Shown one piece after another: positions 11,963 through 26,900 of a DNA stretch of 64,000 nt. The stretch covers positions 5,062,504-5,126,503 of the forward strand of contig JACBWW010000017.1 of assembly GCA_020086605.1 (NCBI GenBank). The letters run 5' to 3'. The position numbers and the translations under genes were made by a program. The stretch's first letter is position 1. Each line of letters begins with the position of its first letter. This DNA comes from Lanius collurio (Eukaryota > Chordata > Aves > Passeriformes > Laniidae). A model generated the notes under the pieces. The model saw only the letters and a list, made by a program, of their open reading frames with translations. It searched no databases and was not told where the DNA came from.

Positions 11963-14900
11963 GTACGGCAGCTGCTTTTCGCCTGGGATTTGGGTCTGAA
12001 GCATGGCACAGGCCACACAGCGTGTTCTGGTCTCTTTCAGTCCCTGCCGGGCGACCAAAATCATGCTTGTTTTGTGTTGGTGTTTATTACAGCAACGTTG
12101 AGCAGGAGCTGTTGCAACCCAAACCAGGTTACCAGCACTACTGAATGCAGGGATCCTTTTATCTCGGGGTGTGCGAAGTTGTTAAACTTATGTCAATTTC
12201 TAGAAGCCCTGTTTTACACTGTGAAAAAATACTGACTTTTTGTTATTCTCTTCCCTCCCCACCCCCCCCCTTTTTTTTTTTTCCGGTTCTTTTAATCATT
12301 TCATTTCCAGGTGGTCTTTATTTAGAACCTCTTGACCCAGAAGTCTGGAAAGGAACCTTGCTAAATAGGTTACTTTTGTTTTCCCTCCTCATTTGACACA
12401 CAGAAATGTTAACTGCTAGGCTTTTTCGATTTCAATTCATTTTGCATCTTAAACAAAATTTATTATCTTTAGACTATCATGTCAGTAATTGAAAAGAAAA
12501 AAAAAACCTCTGTAGACAGTGCAGTCATGCAAGTGTCTAGATATGGACTAAAGATGATTGTATTCCCACTCATGTTCTTTTCATACAGAAAAAAATAAAG
12601 CTGTTAAATTTGGAATTTCTAATGTTTTTTCCTTCCAAAGAAGAAATCACATTGCTGTGATTTCCTTGTTGTTTGTTTGCTTGCTTGCTTTTGTATTGTC
12701 TTTTTTCCCCACATCCTGCCATGGTTCTAGCTTCTGGAAAACTCACTGCATTTGCTTTAGGCTTAGAAATCCTTTTAAACTACTAATTAACTTTAAACTA
12801 GAAAGAGAAATGTATTGGATAGCATTCATTATTATGGAATCTGCCAGTAGTGCCAGTGTTTGGGGTAAACTCTGAAGAAGGTTGGCTGGGTGGTTTGTGA
12901 ACTGTCAGTCAAATCAGATAATTGTATGTATTTTATACTTATGCACACACAGAGTTGTCGTGTCAATTTTAATTTTACAAGCTATAATTATTGATAAACC
13001 TGTATCTCTAATGCAGTTTCAAGCTCCACCACAGCACAACCAGCGGACTTGTGTGGTAGCTGCTTTTGGTCAGACTAGCACCAGACCTTGTCTGCCACAG
13101 GGGGTTTTGGCACCCTATGTGTGGGTCGGGTATGACTGATGGTTAAAATCTGACTGGCAGACTTTGGGTGCAGTAACCAAGATGCTATTTTCATCTCAGA
13201 GCCAGATTACAAGATGCTGTAAGAAAAATCCCAGGGATTTCAACCTGATCCATTCATGCTGCTTTGCAGAAAGTTTCACAAATATGGGAGGATGAGTGTA
13301 ATTTTGCTTATACCCTGGTGATCTGTTTCATTTTTGGCATCTGATGAATTTGCTTTAGAGGAAACAAGCCATATGTTTGTAGTGTGGATTCTGGTTTGCT
13401 TTTGAACTAGAGGAGTTGTAGTGAAATCTATTTTTTGCAGTCAGTGAAACTGTTTTACTGGGCAGTCTTCTTTCCCTTAGTTTTTTACCACCTCTTTATT
13501 TTACAACATTCTGTTTTTCTAATACCTTTGTCCATCTGTCTCTCTTTAATCACATTTGCCCTTGTTAGTTTTTTTTTTTGTTTGTTTGTTTTCTTTTGTT
13601 TTGTTTTGTTTTTTTTTTCTCAAAGGATAGTATTTAACAGTAGGGCCCACCAACTTCAACCATAACTGTCACTCTTGTAGTAGTGATTTGAGAGGAAACT
13701 GTTCTGCTCCTGAAAGCTTATAATCTAAATGGTAAAACAGAAGGGTGCAAGGTAGTAGTAGTCCAATGATTAGACAGGTGACAGCAATTTCACACAAGAG
13801 GTCTTGGATGAAGCTGGGACTTGAATCCTGAGGTGATTTTTAGATGCAGTGCATTTATTGTTACAATAGAAAAATGGCACATCTCACTAAACAACACCTA
13901 AAGCTTGAGGTGGTGATATTGCTTCCTCTTCTCTGGCATTGCCTTGTTTCTCAGTGGGACATTTTTAGACCAATGGTTGTGTCTGTTTTTATTGTGACTG
14001 TAGAATCCCTATATACTCTGAATACTTTATAAACAATTGTGCTCTTATTTTTTCTTTCTGTGTAATTTCCTTGAAGGTATAGTGATGTTTAGAAAATCAT
14101 GGTGTTTATTTATGTTATTATTCATGGTGGGGGAAAGAATTGGCTGACTATTTACCTGATATGTTTTTTTGTTTGCTTTTCATTCTGCCTGGACAATGAA
14201 ATTAAACTTGCTGGTAAGTCTCAGGTCGTTTTTTCAGAGTTTCATGCTTTGATTTTTGACTGTTTGTGTCCTGACAATCAATGGGCTGGGTTGAAATGCA
14301 GCCTTTTTCTCCCTGATTTCAGAAGAAGGAAGAAAAAGCATCTTTTAATTAAAATAATAAGCTAGCTTTTTACTGGTATCAAACTTCATTAGTCTGAGTT
14401 TTATTATATTAATATTAGTTTAGCTCATTACATTTTTATAATACTGTTTGATTTACCTGGTTGGTGGAACTGTACTGTTTTACTCTTTCACTTAATCCTG
14501 ATATTAGTGAACTTTTCTGCTGTGACTTGAAATGGTTGTGCTTTTCACAAATCCTCAAACGTGAAGAGCACAGTGGTGCATTTAAAACTGGAGTTTTTGT
14601 ACATTTGTTTGTATTTTTCTTTTGCTTAAGGTGAAGAGCTGGGCTAGTCTACATGCACAGTGAAATTTCCTTTGTTATTCCTAGGACATGAAAGTTACAT
14701 CACCTTTTGCCACCTGGAGAACGAGGCTGCCTTCACATGCAGTGCTGACCACACCATTCGGAAGTGGGACGTAGTGACCGGGCAGTGCTTGGCCATTTAC
14801 CGAGGCCACACATCAATTGTCAACAGGTAGGGTTCTCCCCTCATGTTTCTGTCATCTGTTAGCACACATTTTATCATTTCACTGCTGTTCCCCATTACTG

Positions 14901-17900
14901 CACTCATAAAAAGGGCTGTGGAAACCTCAGAGTTCGTGTTCTGTGCTGCAGTGATTAGGTTTTCTAGCAACACTGCTGACACAGATAGGAGAGAAATGAA
15001 AGGCACACAGCAGGGGAATGGAATCCAGGGCTAGGAGAGAAATTCCAGAAGAAATTATCCAATTGATAACAAATGCTTCTGATAAATAGGTTTAAAAACA
15101 TTGTGTCAAGCTTTTGTGTCAGCAAGAGGGATAAAGTCAGGATTTTTCTGTGATTATTATTTCTGTTTGGGCAAATGAAGTAATAATAAACTTACTGTGG
15201 GTGGCTGATTGGCCTGTCCATTTGAAGTGCCTATTAATAGTTGGACTGGATTTAATTAATGGCAAATAGAGCAGTCAAAGATTGGTATTTTTTTAACATT
15301 TCTTTTCTTGTGGGCGTGTGGGCTTTTTAGTTCCTTTCTAAACTCAAAACACATATGATATGTAGTGAGATTCTGTAAATAGTTAGGAAGGCTGGCTCTG
15401 TGTTTTGGCACTGGCCTGATTTTTGCTTGAATCAGCAAATGGGAAATGTGTTCCCCATTCATATGATTTTGTTGCCTATTTGAAAGGTTCCAGAGGACCA
15501 AGCTCAGCTGACAAAGAAGGCAGGTTATGGATGTTCCCTATATCTGGTTTGGAAATATGAACTGTAGAGATTTTTCTGTTATTGTGTGTTTGTGCAGCTA
15601 CAACTCATTATTTTGAAGGCTCAGGAGTAGAATTCCTGAGCTGTAATCTCTGGTTTGAGTTCAGTTGTGTAATAATTGGGGTGCTCTTGCTTTATATTTT
15701 TTGAGATCCTGAGCTGAGTGAAATTAGGTGTATTTTTTTTTCTTGCACTCTCCTTACTTGATGATGGAAAGATGGCTATTTGCACACTGTCAGTTATAAT
15801 TCAGATTCCTGGAATGTTGTTTTGCTGCTGCACTGTTGTTTTAATTCCAAGCTATTGTCATAGGTCTGTTTTCAAATAATTTTTATAAAGTATTAATGAA
15901 TAATTACTGAGAATTAATTAAATAAAAACCCAACCAAACCCAAACCAAACAACACAACAAACTTCTAGGTATTATCTATAATTTAAGAAAGTTCATAATC
16001 CCAGATGGAAGGGATTTTAGCAAAACAAACTCAAATTTACAATGCTATAGTATGAAAATATCTGCATCAGTGTACCTGAAAGAGAGATCTCAATTTTAAA
16101 TGTAGAAATAGGGAAATGTTTGATTTTTAAAAATGTCAAAGGTGTTACGTTCATGCTTTTGTTTCATACTTTGAGGTATGTGGTACTGAAATTGGGACAG
16201 AGATGGTTATGTTAAAAGATCAGTACTGTTCATACACACAAACTTTATTTTTTGCAGAATCCTGGTTGCCAAAGACTATCTCTTCAGTGGCTCCTACGAC
16301 AGGACAGCTCGCTGCTGGAGTGTGGACAAGGAGAAACAAATCCAGGAGTTCCGGGGCCATCGGAACTGTGTCCTGACTCTGGCTCACTATTCCTCCAGGG
16401 ATGTGCTGGAAGAAGAGGAGGAGGAAGAGGAGGAGGAGGAGAAAGTGAGCAGGGACCTGCTGGTGACAGGGAGCACGGACTGCACTGTGAAGGTCTGGTG
16501 GGTGTCCAGCGGGCGCTGCTACCAGACCCTGCTGGGACACACTGGGGCCGTCTTATGCCTTATACTTGATGCACCAAACAGGGAGCTGTTCTCTGGCAGC
16601 ACGGATTACACCATCAGGACCTGGAATATTGTCACTGGAGAGCAGCTGAAAGTCTTCAAAGAGCACCAAGGATCAGTAATTTGCCTAGAGGTAAGGGCAG
16701 AGGTTTCCTTGAGAGCCTTTGGATGTCTATGTCTTAACTCATGTGGGTCTCAGGTGTCTTCATTCATAAAGAAGCTCTTCCGAGACAGGTTATAAATGGT
16801 GAGCTTAAATATCCATGTAATAACAAAAGAATAGTGCTCTTGGGACAAACCCTCTTAGTCTGAAACATTTTCTGATCTCCTCTTGGTTTCTGGTGGCTGC
16901 TCTGGTCTAACTTCTAGCTCAGTATCTATAGGTCGTGGAACTCATGAGTAGGTGTGCTGAGGGCATTGTTCATCTGAGTGGAATTGTGTAATCAGGCTCA
17001 CCAGACTTTGAAGACAATAACTTGAGCAAGTAAACAGGCACAGGGTCAGGTAACTTAAAAAGGTGAGGGGAAGAACACTCACAGTAAACCAAATAACTTC
17101 AAAAAACCCAACCCAAAGCCCAACCCAAAACTGTGGGCAAATAGGAAAGCATAAAGCTGAAAGAAATCCTACATTAAAGACCACACAGACGTGATTTGAG
17201 AAAAGAAAGGGAAAAACAGATGGCCAAGACAAGAAAATGGGCAAGGAAAATGGAAAAGAAAAGCAGAGGCATGGGGGAGAGAAATCAGGAAATGATGGAG
17301 GAGAGAGGGGAAAAATGTAATGTGATCTGAAAAACTATACTCTGTTTTTCTGTTTGCAGTATTTTTCTGTTGAATGCTGCCAGCTTTGTTAATGTTGCAG
17401 GGAAGAGGAGGAGTTCAGGCAGATGAAGCAAGAGGGGAACTATAGCACAAGCACTTACCCTGTATACTCATTATCCACCAGAAAATGCTAATAGTGTATT
17501 TAAAGAGAGTACCTGATGGTCTGTAACTCAGTTTCAGGACAACATAAATGTTTATACATGTATGTGTCTGACTGAAGTTAATGACAGTAGTTTTTTCGCT
17601 GCTCTCCCTGTTTGTGTTTGTTCTCCATAAGTGTTTTTCCCTTACAGAGGCTACAGGATGTATCTTTAATAGCTCTTTAATAAAAGTTGCCTATGTTTCT
17701 AAATAAGGTAGTTACAGCTGACACTAGTGAACCAAAAACCTAGGACTACTGAAGGAATTCTGTTTTCCTTCAGTTTTAGAAAGGAAAAAAAAAAACAACC
17801 CCACAAAATCATATTGCCCTGGAGTAATGTTTGTCTTGCTTGAGTAAATTCTCAGTGTTAAATCTTGTTTTTATGATATTGTAGTAATGTACTCTGAGGA

Positions 17901-20900
17901 TGATGAAGTAAATCTGTTGCTGTCCTTAGTGTCACGCTATGTTTTGTTGTTTAATTGTAACCCTTCTCCAAGGCACAGATTGGCAACAACAGAGCTTGCT
18001 TTAATTTAATTGGGTTCTTGCTAAAATTGTTACACAAAACTGGCTTGACCCTCTCCCAGAAGCCTGGGAAATTCAATTACGCCCTTTGAATGCTCAGGAA
18101 TGAGCAATGCTTGTGAGCACAGTTAAACAATGGCTTTAAACAAACAGAACTTCTTGTACGGGAGAAGAAAAGCAAAACCAATACATCTATTTGGAAAACC
18201 TGAACAATTCAGAGTACACAAGACTGCTGCTGCTGCCAAGACTGTGTTGGCAACAGTCCTGGCCAAATCTTCTTGAGTGACTGGTAGCCCCTCGCTTCTC
18301 TCATCACCAGTTAATGTTTGGGGCTGGGAGGGTCCAGCTGAGGCACAAACAGCCCCCACAGAGAGCATTTAGTGTTTAGGCCTCTCAAACTTATCCCAGC
18401 TTAAGCAGTCACTGCTGTTGAATAGCTTTGGGCTGTCGATCTTTCCTAATTCCTCTCTCTGCTTTTCTGGGTTCAACACTATCCCTTCTGTTCCACTTGG
18501 CTGGCACTCAGCACAGCCCACATGGTATTTCATTCTTTTAGAAAGGGGTCAATCACCAGAATGCATACAAAGATGTTTCAACAGAAAGGAAACTTCCTGA
18601 ATAGAAGTGTTTTTTTTTATTACTATTTTTGTTTTGTTCTCAAAATGTGCTTGGGGCTTTTTTGCCTCAGGCTTCCTTGTGACAGTGTTGCAATCTGTGA
18701 CAGTGAGTTGGGATGGTATTTTTCAGACCCTGGGTCAGGAGGACTCAGAGGTAGTTGTGATTTGCTCACAGTAGCCAGCAGTTTTGATTGTTGACAGTAA
18801 TTTGTTTCCTTCAGTGCAGCAGCAAGCTGCTAATTACATAGTATTTTCACTCTCCTGTCCTGGAGGAGCTGAGTTGGTACCAACAACTGAAGGCAGTTAC
18901 CTGTTCTCTGGGTGGTACAATGCTTGTGTGGGGAGAAAAAAAAGGGAAAGAAAAAAAGAGACTTCTTTTCATTTTATTTATTCAAATAAAGATCCCTAAG
19001 GGAGGGTGACCTTTCAAACAGTTTGAGAAATGCTCGGTGTGATACCTCATCCTGGACACAGATCAGGAAAAATTTGGATATTGAGACCTAATTTTTCCCA
19101 ACTTTAAAAAGCTGTTATTAACGGGAATGCCCTGGGATGTTCTGAACTTCTGCAATTTAGGTCCGGCCTGTTCCAGTCATCTCCCATTACTTTCCAGTAA
19201 ACACCAACAGTGTTGCTGTAGCAGTGAATGGAAATTCCTGGAGCTTCTTGAAGGAGTTTTCTGGGTAGACAGCCATAAAGCACACCCATGTTTTCCACGC
19301 TGCTTCCTGCAGTGCTGGTGTGTGGAAAGCAGGGGAGTGATGCCACAGACATGTTTGGATTTTCAGTGTTCCCCAATTGCTCCAAGATCCTTTAAGGTGT
19401 TGTTGCCAGGTAGTGCAAGTAGAGGAGCCTGGAAGCAGCTCTTACCTAGCATGGCAGAACAGAGTGTTGGTGAGCTTTGATCTTTCCCTTGTCCCCTGTC
19501 CTTGGTGGTTCTGGACAAGGGAGTGATGGGGCTGAGCTGTTCATATTCCCCAGGCTTGTCCTGCTGTCCAGGGGTCAGTCAGGTGAAGGTGACCAGCTGA
19601 ACCCACTGCGTGTGCTCCGCTGCCAAAGGAGTTCTGCAGCTTGTGATAATGCCAATTTTCTCTTCCTTCCACCATTTAAATTGCACTGAGAGAGGTTCTG
19701 CTGGGAGGCTTTCTATCTGCAGTGGGAATTGGGTCCATGTTAGGTGCTTTGGCAGCATTGATTACTTGACTTTCCCAGTCAGGCAAGGTAACTCTCAATG
19801 GAGCAGCCAGACTCTTCACTCTCCTTCTCCTGCAGTGTGTTGATAGCTTGGCAGACAAAGTACAGCAGCTGTTTTGGGAGCTCCCTCTTCATATAAGAGC
19901 CAATAATGAGATTTTATAGGAAATGATGGGAAAAAGCAAGGGTGGGCTGAGTGTAATCATACAGCTCATGCTCATTCTTCCACTTAAAAATTTCAGGCCT
20001 GGCTAAAGACCAATATTTGCAATTAAAATCAAACATGCATTTTCATTTATGTGACTGCCTGGGATAGGCTGAATAACCCTGATTTAAATATTTATTTGTG
20101 TATGTTTTTCTAAATGTCTCTCCTAAGAAGCTTTGCAAACTGTTCACAAGGATTACTTTGTCCTTGCTGATTGTTCTGCCTCCAAGTATTTATCAAAATT
20201 GTGTTGCCCAAAGCTGGCAGAGAGAAATGATCCAGCTTGGAATTTAGCTTGGATCTTATAGCAAACATTCTTGCAAGAAAACTCCCTTTTGAAGAACATG
20301 AACATGAGTGGGCAAAGACTTGCTTCTGGTTTTCCTGCAAAAGATCCTTTTGTTTGGACCATTCCCTTCAGTTGCCTTCTAAAGCTGACTAGAAGAAAAG
20401 AATGCTTTGAACAAAGCCACTGCCTGAACTCTGTTTATGTGCTTAACTGTTGTGATCATGGGGGGACAGAAATGTTTTCTTGCCACACCAGTTAAATTAA
20501 GTGCACATATTTTTTTTGTAATTTGCCTTTGTTGCATCAGCAGATGAAGATGTGAATGAGAGGAATGTGAAGGTGTACAACACCTCTAAGAACAAAACAT
20601 GTTTCTGGGCCATCACTTTGCATTGCAGTAAGAAAGTTGAAAAACATTCTCTTAACAGTCAGCCCAGAGAGCTCATTCTAGATGGATTCTCAAGAAAAAA
20701 AGCACCAACAATTTCTTGCCCACAGGGAGTTTGTTAGCTCGTTAAAATGGATGTGGTTTGAATGGGATCCTGAAACTCTTAACTCGGCCCAAGGCTTACA
20801 TAGTTGTAACTCGAGATTGGTCCAGCTTGGTAATTTTTGACTTAGAAGTGGCTGTGAACAGAAGACCAAAATTCCAGATTGTAGGAACACTGACCCCCAC

Positions 20901-23900
20901 GAGAAGAATAAGGTGGTGATGGGATACATGGTTGCTGATGTGAACTTATCCTGGAGTTCATGGGAGCCAGTTTGAGTGCAGTGACCCTCAGCAAAAGGAT
21001 GTGCCCAAATCATTTTGGAAAACCAATTGCCTCTCCTTGGCTCTTCAAAAATTGTTTCATATAGCTAAGGTTAATTGGAAGGGCAAAGTCCATTCCTATA
21101 AGGTTGAAGTACCTGCTAAACGGCTCTTTTGCAGATATTTTTGGCATTCTTACAGGTAAAAATTGTCTTAAGCTGCTTCATTTATCCATTTGGCCAAGCT
21201 TGTGAAGCAACAGGGTTGTAATTGTCTTGAGAGACCAACCCTGGATGTGATAATTTGTCTTTTTATTAAAATTCTGGTGTGTTTGGGGGCTATAACCAAG
21301 GTTTTTCTTATTAATGAGACCTGTAACTACTGAAGTGTTTACAACTTGTCTTTTGCTACTGCTATTACTCTGCAACTCACAGGCTGTTTGACCTGACCTT
21401 TTTCATGGAATAGTTACATCTCCAGTGCTTTGGCTTGAGGGTTAAGACTAATTTGCTCCATTCACATGTCTCAGTGTTTCATCTGGTTCAAAGCAAAATC
21501 TCTCATAGCAATGAGAAAAATTAACAATCCAGAATTGCAAATATCAATGCAATGTGTTTTTTTCTGCTGTCTAGATGAGGCTTTAGAACTGGGCATCAAA
21601 CTGTTGTCAAGTTTTTAAGGTTTTTGAAGCCATGTGGGTTTGAAATGTCCACTCAGCCCACTGGTATCTGAACTGCAAATCTTTTCTGTGTTGTCCACTC
21701 TGCCACAGGTGTCCTTGCCTGGCCATGGTTTTCTGTGTCAGGAGCTTTGTGAGTGGTTGGCCAAAGTGAACCAAGTGCTCAAAAGCCAGCCAAGGAAAAT
21801 ACAGGTTTGGAAATAATCACCTCTTCTCTGGGCAGTCACAGATTGGAATATGTAACCATGTCTACTAATGGTTTTTAAACCACAGAGTGTGAGGTCAACT
21901 TGTAAGGTGCTTTGGCTGGGGGAACAGAAAGTGATGATGATGATGTTTATTTTAAATACAGATTAAATGTGGATATCTGAAGTGTTGTAATTTAGGCTGG
22001 AGTTGTAAGCTAGACCTGTCTTAACTGAAGGAGGAGTGATCTCACCTAAATTGATCTGGCTACACCTGAGAAGGTTGTCCTTGTTGGGAAGGAGAAATAG
22101 CAAGTTTTAAGGCATGATCTGTTTCAGATGTGCCTCAGGATGAGAGAGAGGAATTGTGTCCTAGACCACAGGGACTGTAGGGGGACTATCTTAGCTGTAG
22201 AAATCTGCACCAACTTAGGTGAGATTGTGCCTGTCATGTCACTAAAGGCATATCTGATTTGCAACTTCAGCCTGAGTTGAGAGCTCTTGATGGCTTTCTT
22301 CACTAATAGCCATTTCATGCTGTTTTATAAAAATGCCATGGGAATGAGTGGCTGTGTGACAGTCAGAGCCTGCCCTGGGTTATGCTGTTGGCTCTGCTGC
22401 AGGCTCAGTCTATGGCATCTGGTAGATTGTTTAACCTGTTAATATTTCCTTTTCCATGCAAGGCTGGGAATCCTTTGCTACTCTGCTTACCTGCTTAAAT
22501 TGGTGAGGGGGAAGCAGGTGCATAGAAGTGTTTCATGGGGCAGCAGAGAGGCTTTGAGTGTAATGGAAATGGTTGGTGTGCCAACCATCTCACCAGCTCT
22601 CAGACATTGAAAAGCCAACCATTTCCAGGGCTGCAGCAAAACCAGTGTGGGCAGTAGGTCAAGGGAGGTGATTCTTCTTCTCTGTTCTGCTCTCGTGAGA
22701 CCCCACATGCAGTGTTGCATACAGCTCTGGAGTCTTCAGCACAGGAAAGACAGGATTTGTTGGAGCGTTGAGAAGATGCTGAAGAGGGATGGAGAACCTC
22801 TGCTATGGAGACAAGCAGAGTTGGGGTTGTTCAGCCTGGAGAAGAAAAGGCTTGGAGGAGACCTTAGAGCCCCTTCCAGTGGCTCTAGGAGAGCTGGAGA
22901 GGGACTTTGGACAAGGGCATGGAGTGATGGGACAAAGGGGAAAGGCTTTAAACTGAAAGAGGATAGATTCAGATTAGATATTAGGAAGAAATTCTTTTCT
23001 GTGAGGGTGGGGAGGCCCTGGCACAGGTTGCCCAGAGAAGCTGTGGCTGTGCCATCCCTGGAACTGTTCAAGGCCAGGTTGGATGGGTCTTTGAGCAACC
23101 TGGGATAGTGGGAGGTGTTCCTGCCCATGGCAGGGGTTTGGAATGAGATGATCTTTAAGGTCCCTTCCAACCCAAACCATTTTGTGATTCTAAGCCTCTT
23201 AAAATCCTGGGGCTATAAATTACCTGACTAAATCCACATAATTTAATTCATTTTTATATCTAACAAATTACCAAATCCAGGCAAGCTGCAGCTCTCTTGT
23301 TTCACTTTGGCATTGATACACCCACTTAAATGTAGAAATGAAGCGACCTAACCTAATGTACCATTAATGCAGAGTGGCATTTACCTGCAGGAGGTTATAA
23401 TTTAGTGTTTTTCCTTGCTCAATGGGTGGGTTGATGCTGCTAGCAAGATGTCTAAAAAAGAAATGCAATGACTTCACCACAAACCACACAGCAGGATCTC
23501 AACTCAAAGCATCCTCTTCCATTTAGCAGGTGCACATGACAATGCTCTTCATGCCCATTCAGAGAGAGACAGAAATTTGAAGTCCTTCCTCAGGCTAACT
23601 TGTGGCTCTCAGTTTTGTTAGTGCCACTGGCCATTCGTTCTCTCTGCTCGTGGAGATGCCATATGAATGCTGTTCCTAAAACAGCTTAAAAGTAATAGGA
23701 AGTGACATTTCAAAGTATTGCTGGCTTTTTACATTGGCTTGTGCTTTACAGGCTCCTGGCGTTCAGCTATGAAATCTCTCCCATGGGCCAGGTTCTGCTG
23801 GAAGTGTGGCATGTCCTGCTCCAGCTAGGCTGGTGGGAGCTGTGGCCAGGGAGCCTCTTGGTCTGCCTGCACACATTTCTTGTGTGTGTTATCACAGTCC

Positions 23901-26900
23901 CATCACTGTAATGCTTCATATCTTAACCTTTTTTTTCATGTTGTAACACAGGACAATGTTATTTTGTACAAAGCTCACTTTTGATGCCTTTTGGGAATGG
24001 GGTCTTTCCTTTTTGGATTGGCAGTGGAGATGGAAGAGCATGAACGACATTCCAACCTTACAGATACAGCATGTGCAAAGAGTGGGGACCAAATCTAAGT
24101 TGGCAGAAGAACTAACTTAAAAGTGCCCTACGAGCAAGACCATGGTTTGTCATTTGTTGGTTTCCTGGAGATACCAGAGAAGCATCAGGGGTTTGTGCAC
24201 TGCTGGTCATTTGGACCTTCTGTTGTGTGTTTGGGGGCGACAAGGTACCATTCATTGCTCCATAGGCACATTCCAGTCCTTGGTGGGGGGGTCAGGATTC
24301 TCCCTCCTCTCTCTCCATCCCTGTGATACAGAGGTTGCTGCAAGTCTGCAAAACTTACCTCGAGCTACAGGCAGGTGTTGCAGTGACTGGCTGCCTTCAG
24401 CAGGAGTTGGGCTCTATGTAGCAATGGTTTGATTTCTTTACACAGACAGAGAATGCCAGATTTTTCTATGCACTGTGGAGGTTTTCCTTGCCGAGCTTCC
24501 AGGCTTGGTGTAGTTTGTTTACTGTGCACTGGCTGGGTTTTTAGTCTTGCACAGATCAGTTATTTTCTGTCTCTGTTCCCTAACTGCAATCCTTCCTTTT
24601 GTCAGCCTCTGTCCTGTCTGTATGGAACAAACCCCATCCTCCTCACCAGTGAGTTCTCACAAAGGGCAGGATGACTGGTGAAATGAGGCACTGTTCTTCC
24701 TTGGGAAACACACAAAAGAAGACAATCTGCCTGAAGATATTTTAAAAACCTGTGGCAGGGTGGTTAATTATTTAGTAATTCAGTAACAGTCTGAAAAGAC
24801 TTGTGGAAACGTCGGTACAGAACAGTTTCAAGGAAGAGTTAATCTTTCCAAATACTAACTTGTGCAGAGTGATAATAAACATAAACCCTGGTTTATGGTG
24901 TGTAGGATTTAAATTTTAATTTACCTTTTTAATTTATTTTTGTTACTCAGAATTGTTCTGATTTTTTTTTTTTTGTAACTATAACTTACAATCTGCTAAG
25001 AATTCTTGTCAAATGTGCTTTGCAGAAACTGCACTGCTGGGGGCGTTTTGAGGCTTTAGTAATAAAACTGATTATGGAAGTAGAGTTAGCATTGTTAAGC
25101 ACCCTGGAATTCTGCTTGTTGGCACCAGCAGATGAGCTAAATTTTTATGTTCTCAAAGCTGGCAGCTGTTTTTAAGACCCTGAAGTCAGTGGGAATGCGA
25201 CTGTGAGGAACTCAAGGTTGGTTTACTCACCACCCCTCTGTTTCAAGGTGCAGCTTTGTTGCTCATTGTTGAGTTGGAAACTGTGACTTGGGATGAGTCC
25301 CTTCAGTGCAATTCTCTCATGGAGGTGCCTGAGAGGCCATTGCTGATGTGTTTTTCTCTCCCCTCAGCTGGTGAATCGCCACCTGTACTCTGGGAGCGCA
25401 GACAGGACAGTGAAGTGCTGGTTTGTAGACACTGGGGAGCGGATCCAGACCTACAAGGCTCACAAACACAGTGTTAGCACTTTGAAATACCACGCTGGGA
25501 TCTGTAAGTTGCCTTTCCTATGTTGTCCAGCCCCCTCCAGTCTCCTTTTCAATGTTTATCTTTTATTGAAGGTTGTTAATGGAGAATAATTTTGAATGCT
25601 TGTGAAGTTGTTACTTTTTTTTAACTCCAGCATGTTTACATTCAGTACCAAACTGCTGCACTACTCCATGTGGGAAGCTTAGACCTTCCCTCCATTTTCC
25701 ACCCCCCTCTCTTCATAAATGAAGAGGCAGTTGTTTTGTTTGTGTTACCAAGGGAAGTGGCTTAAATCCTGAGCTGTCTGGGGGTTGTTTGTGTAGCTGT
25801 GGTTTAACCTCACTAGTCTGGTGTCTGTCACCTGCTTCTGCTGTGTGCTAGGGACAGTAAATGCTGCTGCTGCTGGACACACAGCCCTGGGCCGGCCTCT
25901 GCTACCTTGTAGGCTCTGTGTAACACCCTGTTCTAAACCAGAATCACACCTCAGATGCTCCTTTCTAACTGTTTGGCTTCCTGTTCAGGCTCTGACCGTC
26001 TCCTAGACTCATTTTCCACTAGTTTTTTTCCCATTATCTGACCCCATTCATGGATTTGTTCCCCAAACCAACTTTCTCCAGTAGCCAAAGCAGTGCTTAT
26101 TCAGGACTCAGCTCTCCCACTTTCAGTCCTCCTGTTTACAGTGGTTTCTGTACATCAGTGTCTATTGCTGGCATAACAGTATGTTCTGACCATCAAACCT
26201 CCCTCTTTAAATCCCTCTCTGTGCTGGCTTTCCTTCTGCATGTCTGGGTTTGGGTTGCACTTCTGTTTTTATCAGTGAACCTCTCTCTGTGTCATCCTGG
26301 TCTCATCCTGCCTCTGGTGTTAGACCTGAAGTACCTTCCCTTGCTTCCCAAGAAAGAACTTCTCTCCTTCTCTCCTCTCCTGCCCTGAAGGAGATGGCCA
26401 TGGCTGTCTTAAACTAACCTAGGCATTCGCAGCGCTTTCCTGATTTTGGTTTCTGCACTTTAGCTATGAAGTGAACACATCACACTAAAGGAATGGTTGC
26501 TATCTGGGCCTTGATCTCTCTTTTGGCAGCTCCTCAGTGTGATGGTGATAAATGGCTGACAGATGAAAGATGGTGCACGTTAGCAGAGAGTTGTACCTGC
26601 ACAGTTTAGTGGCAGTTGTCTGGCACCATGCTTGCCTCACTACATTTATAACCCAGTAACTGAATTGATTTCTTAATTATGTTTGGAAACTTAGCATGTA
26701 AGCAAGCCCAGAGGTAGAATTTTAGTGAGGAAACCTTTTTTGGTCTTCCTTTCAGCCCAAGTCCCACATCACTGCTTTTCTCCAGTAAAATATTTATTTG
26801 TAATTTATGGATATTTCAGCTCTCCTCACCTACATGGAAGAATTACTCCATTCTCCTCCACCTGCAGGTTGTAATTTCTGCTGATTTCAGCTTCTGCAGT

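Larger units (their letters stand above)
11963..14684 (+). other. WDR86: WDR86 intron 1
   Basis: AT-rich. Holds a C9T12 run near 12262-12282, the T/G tract and a MIR-like relic. No embedded gene is seen. Confidence 0.85.

Noticed and set aside
22647..23170. Frames of about 150 codons on both strands in WDR86 intron 3
   Set aside because: They belong to the 3' end of a CR1 LINE, not to a host gene.
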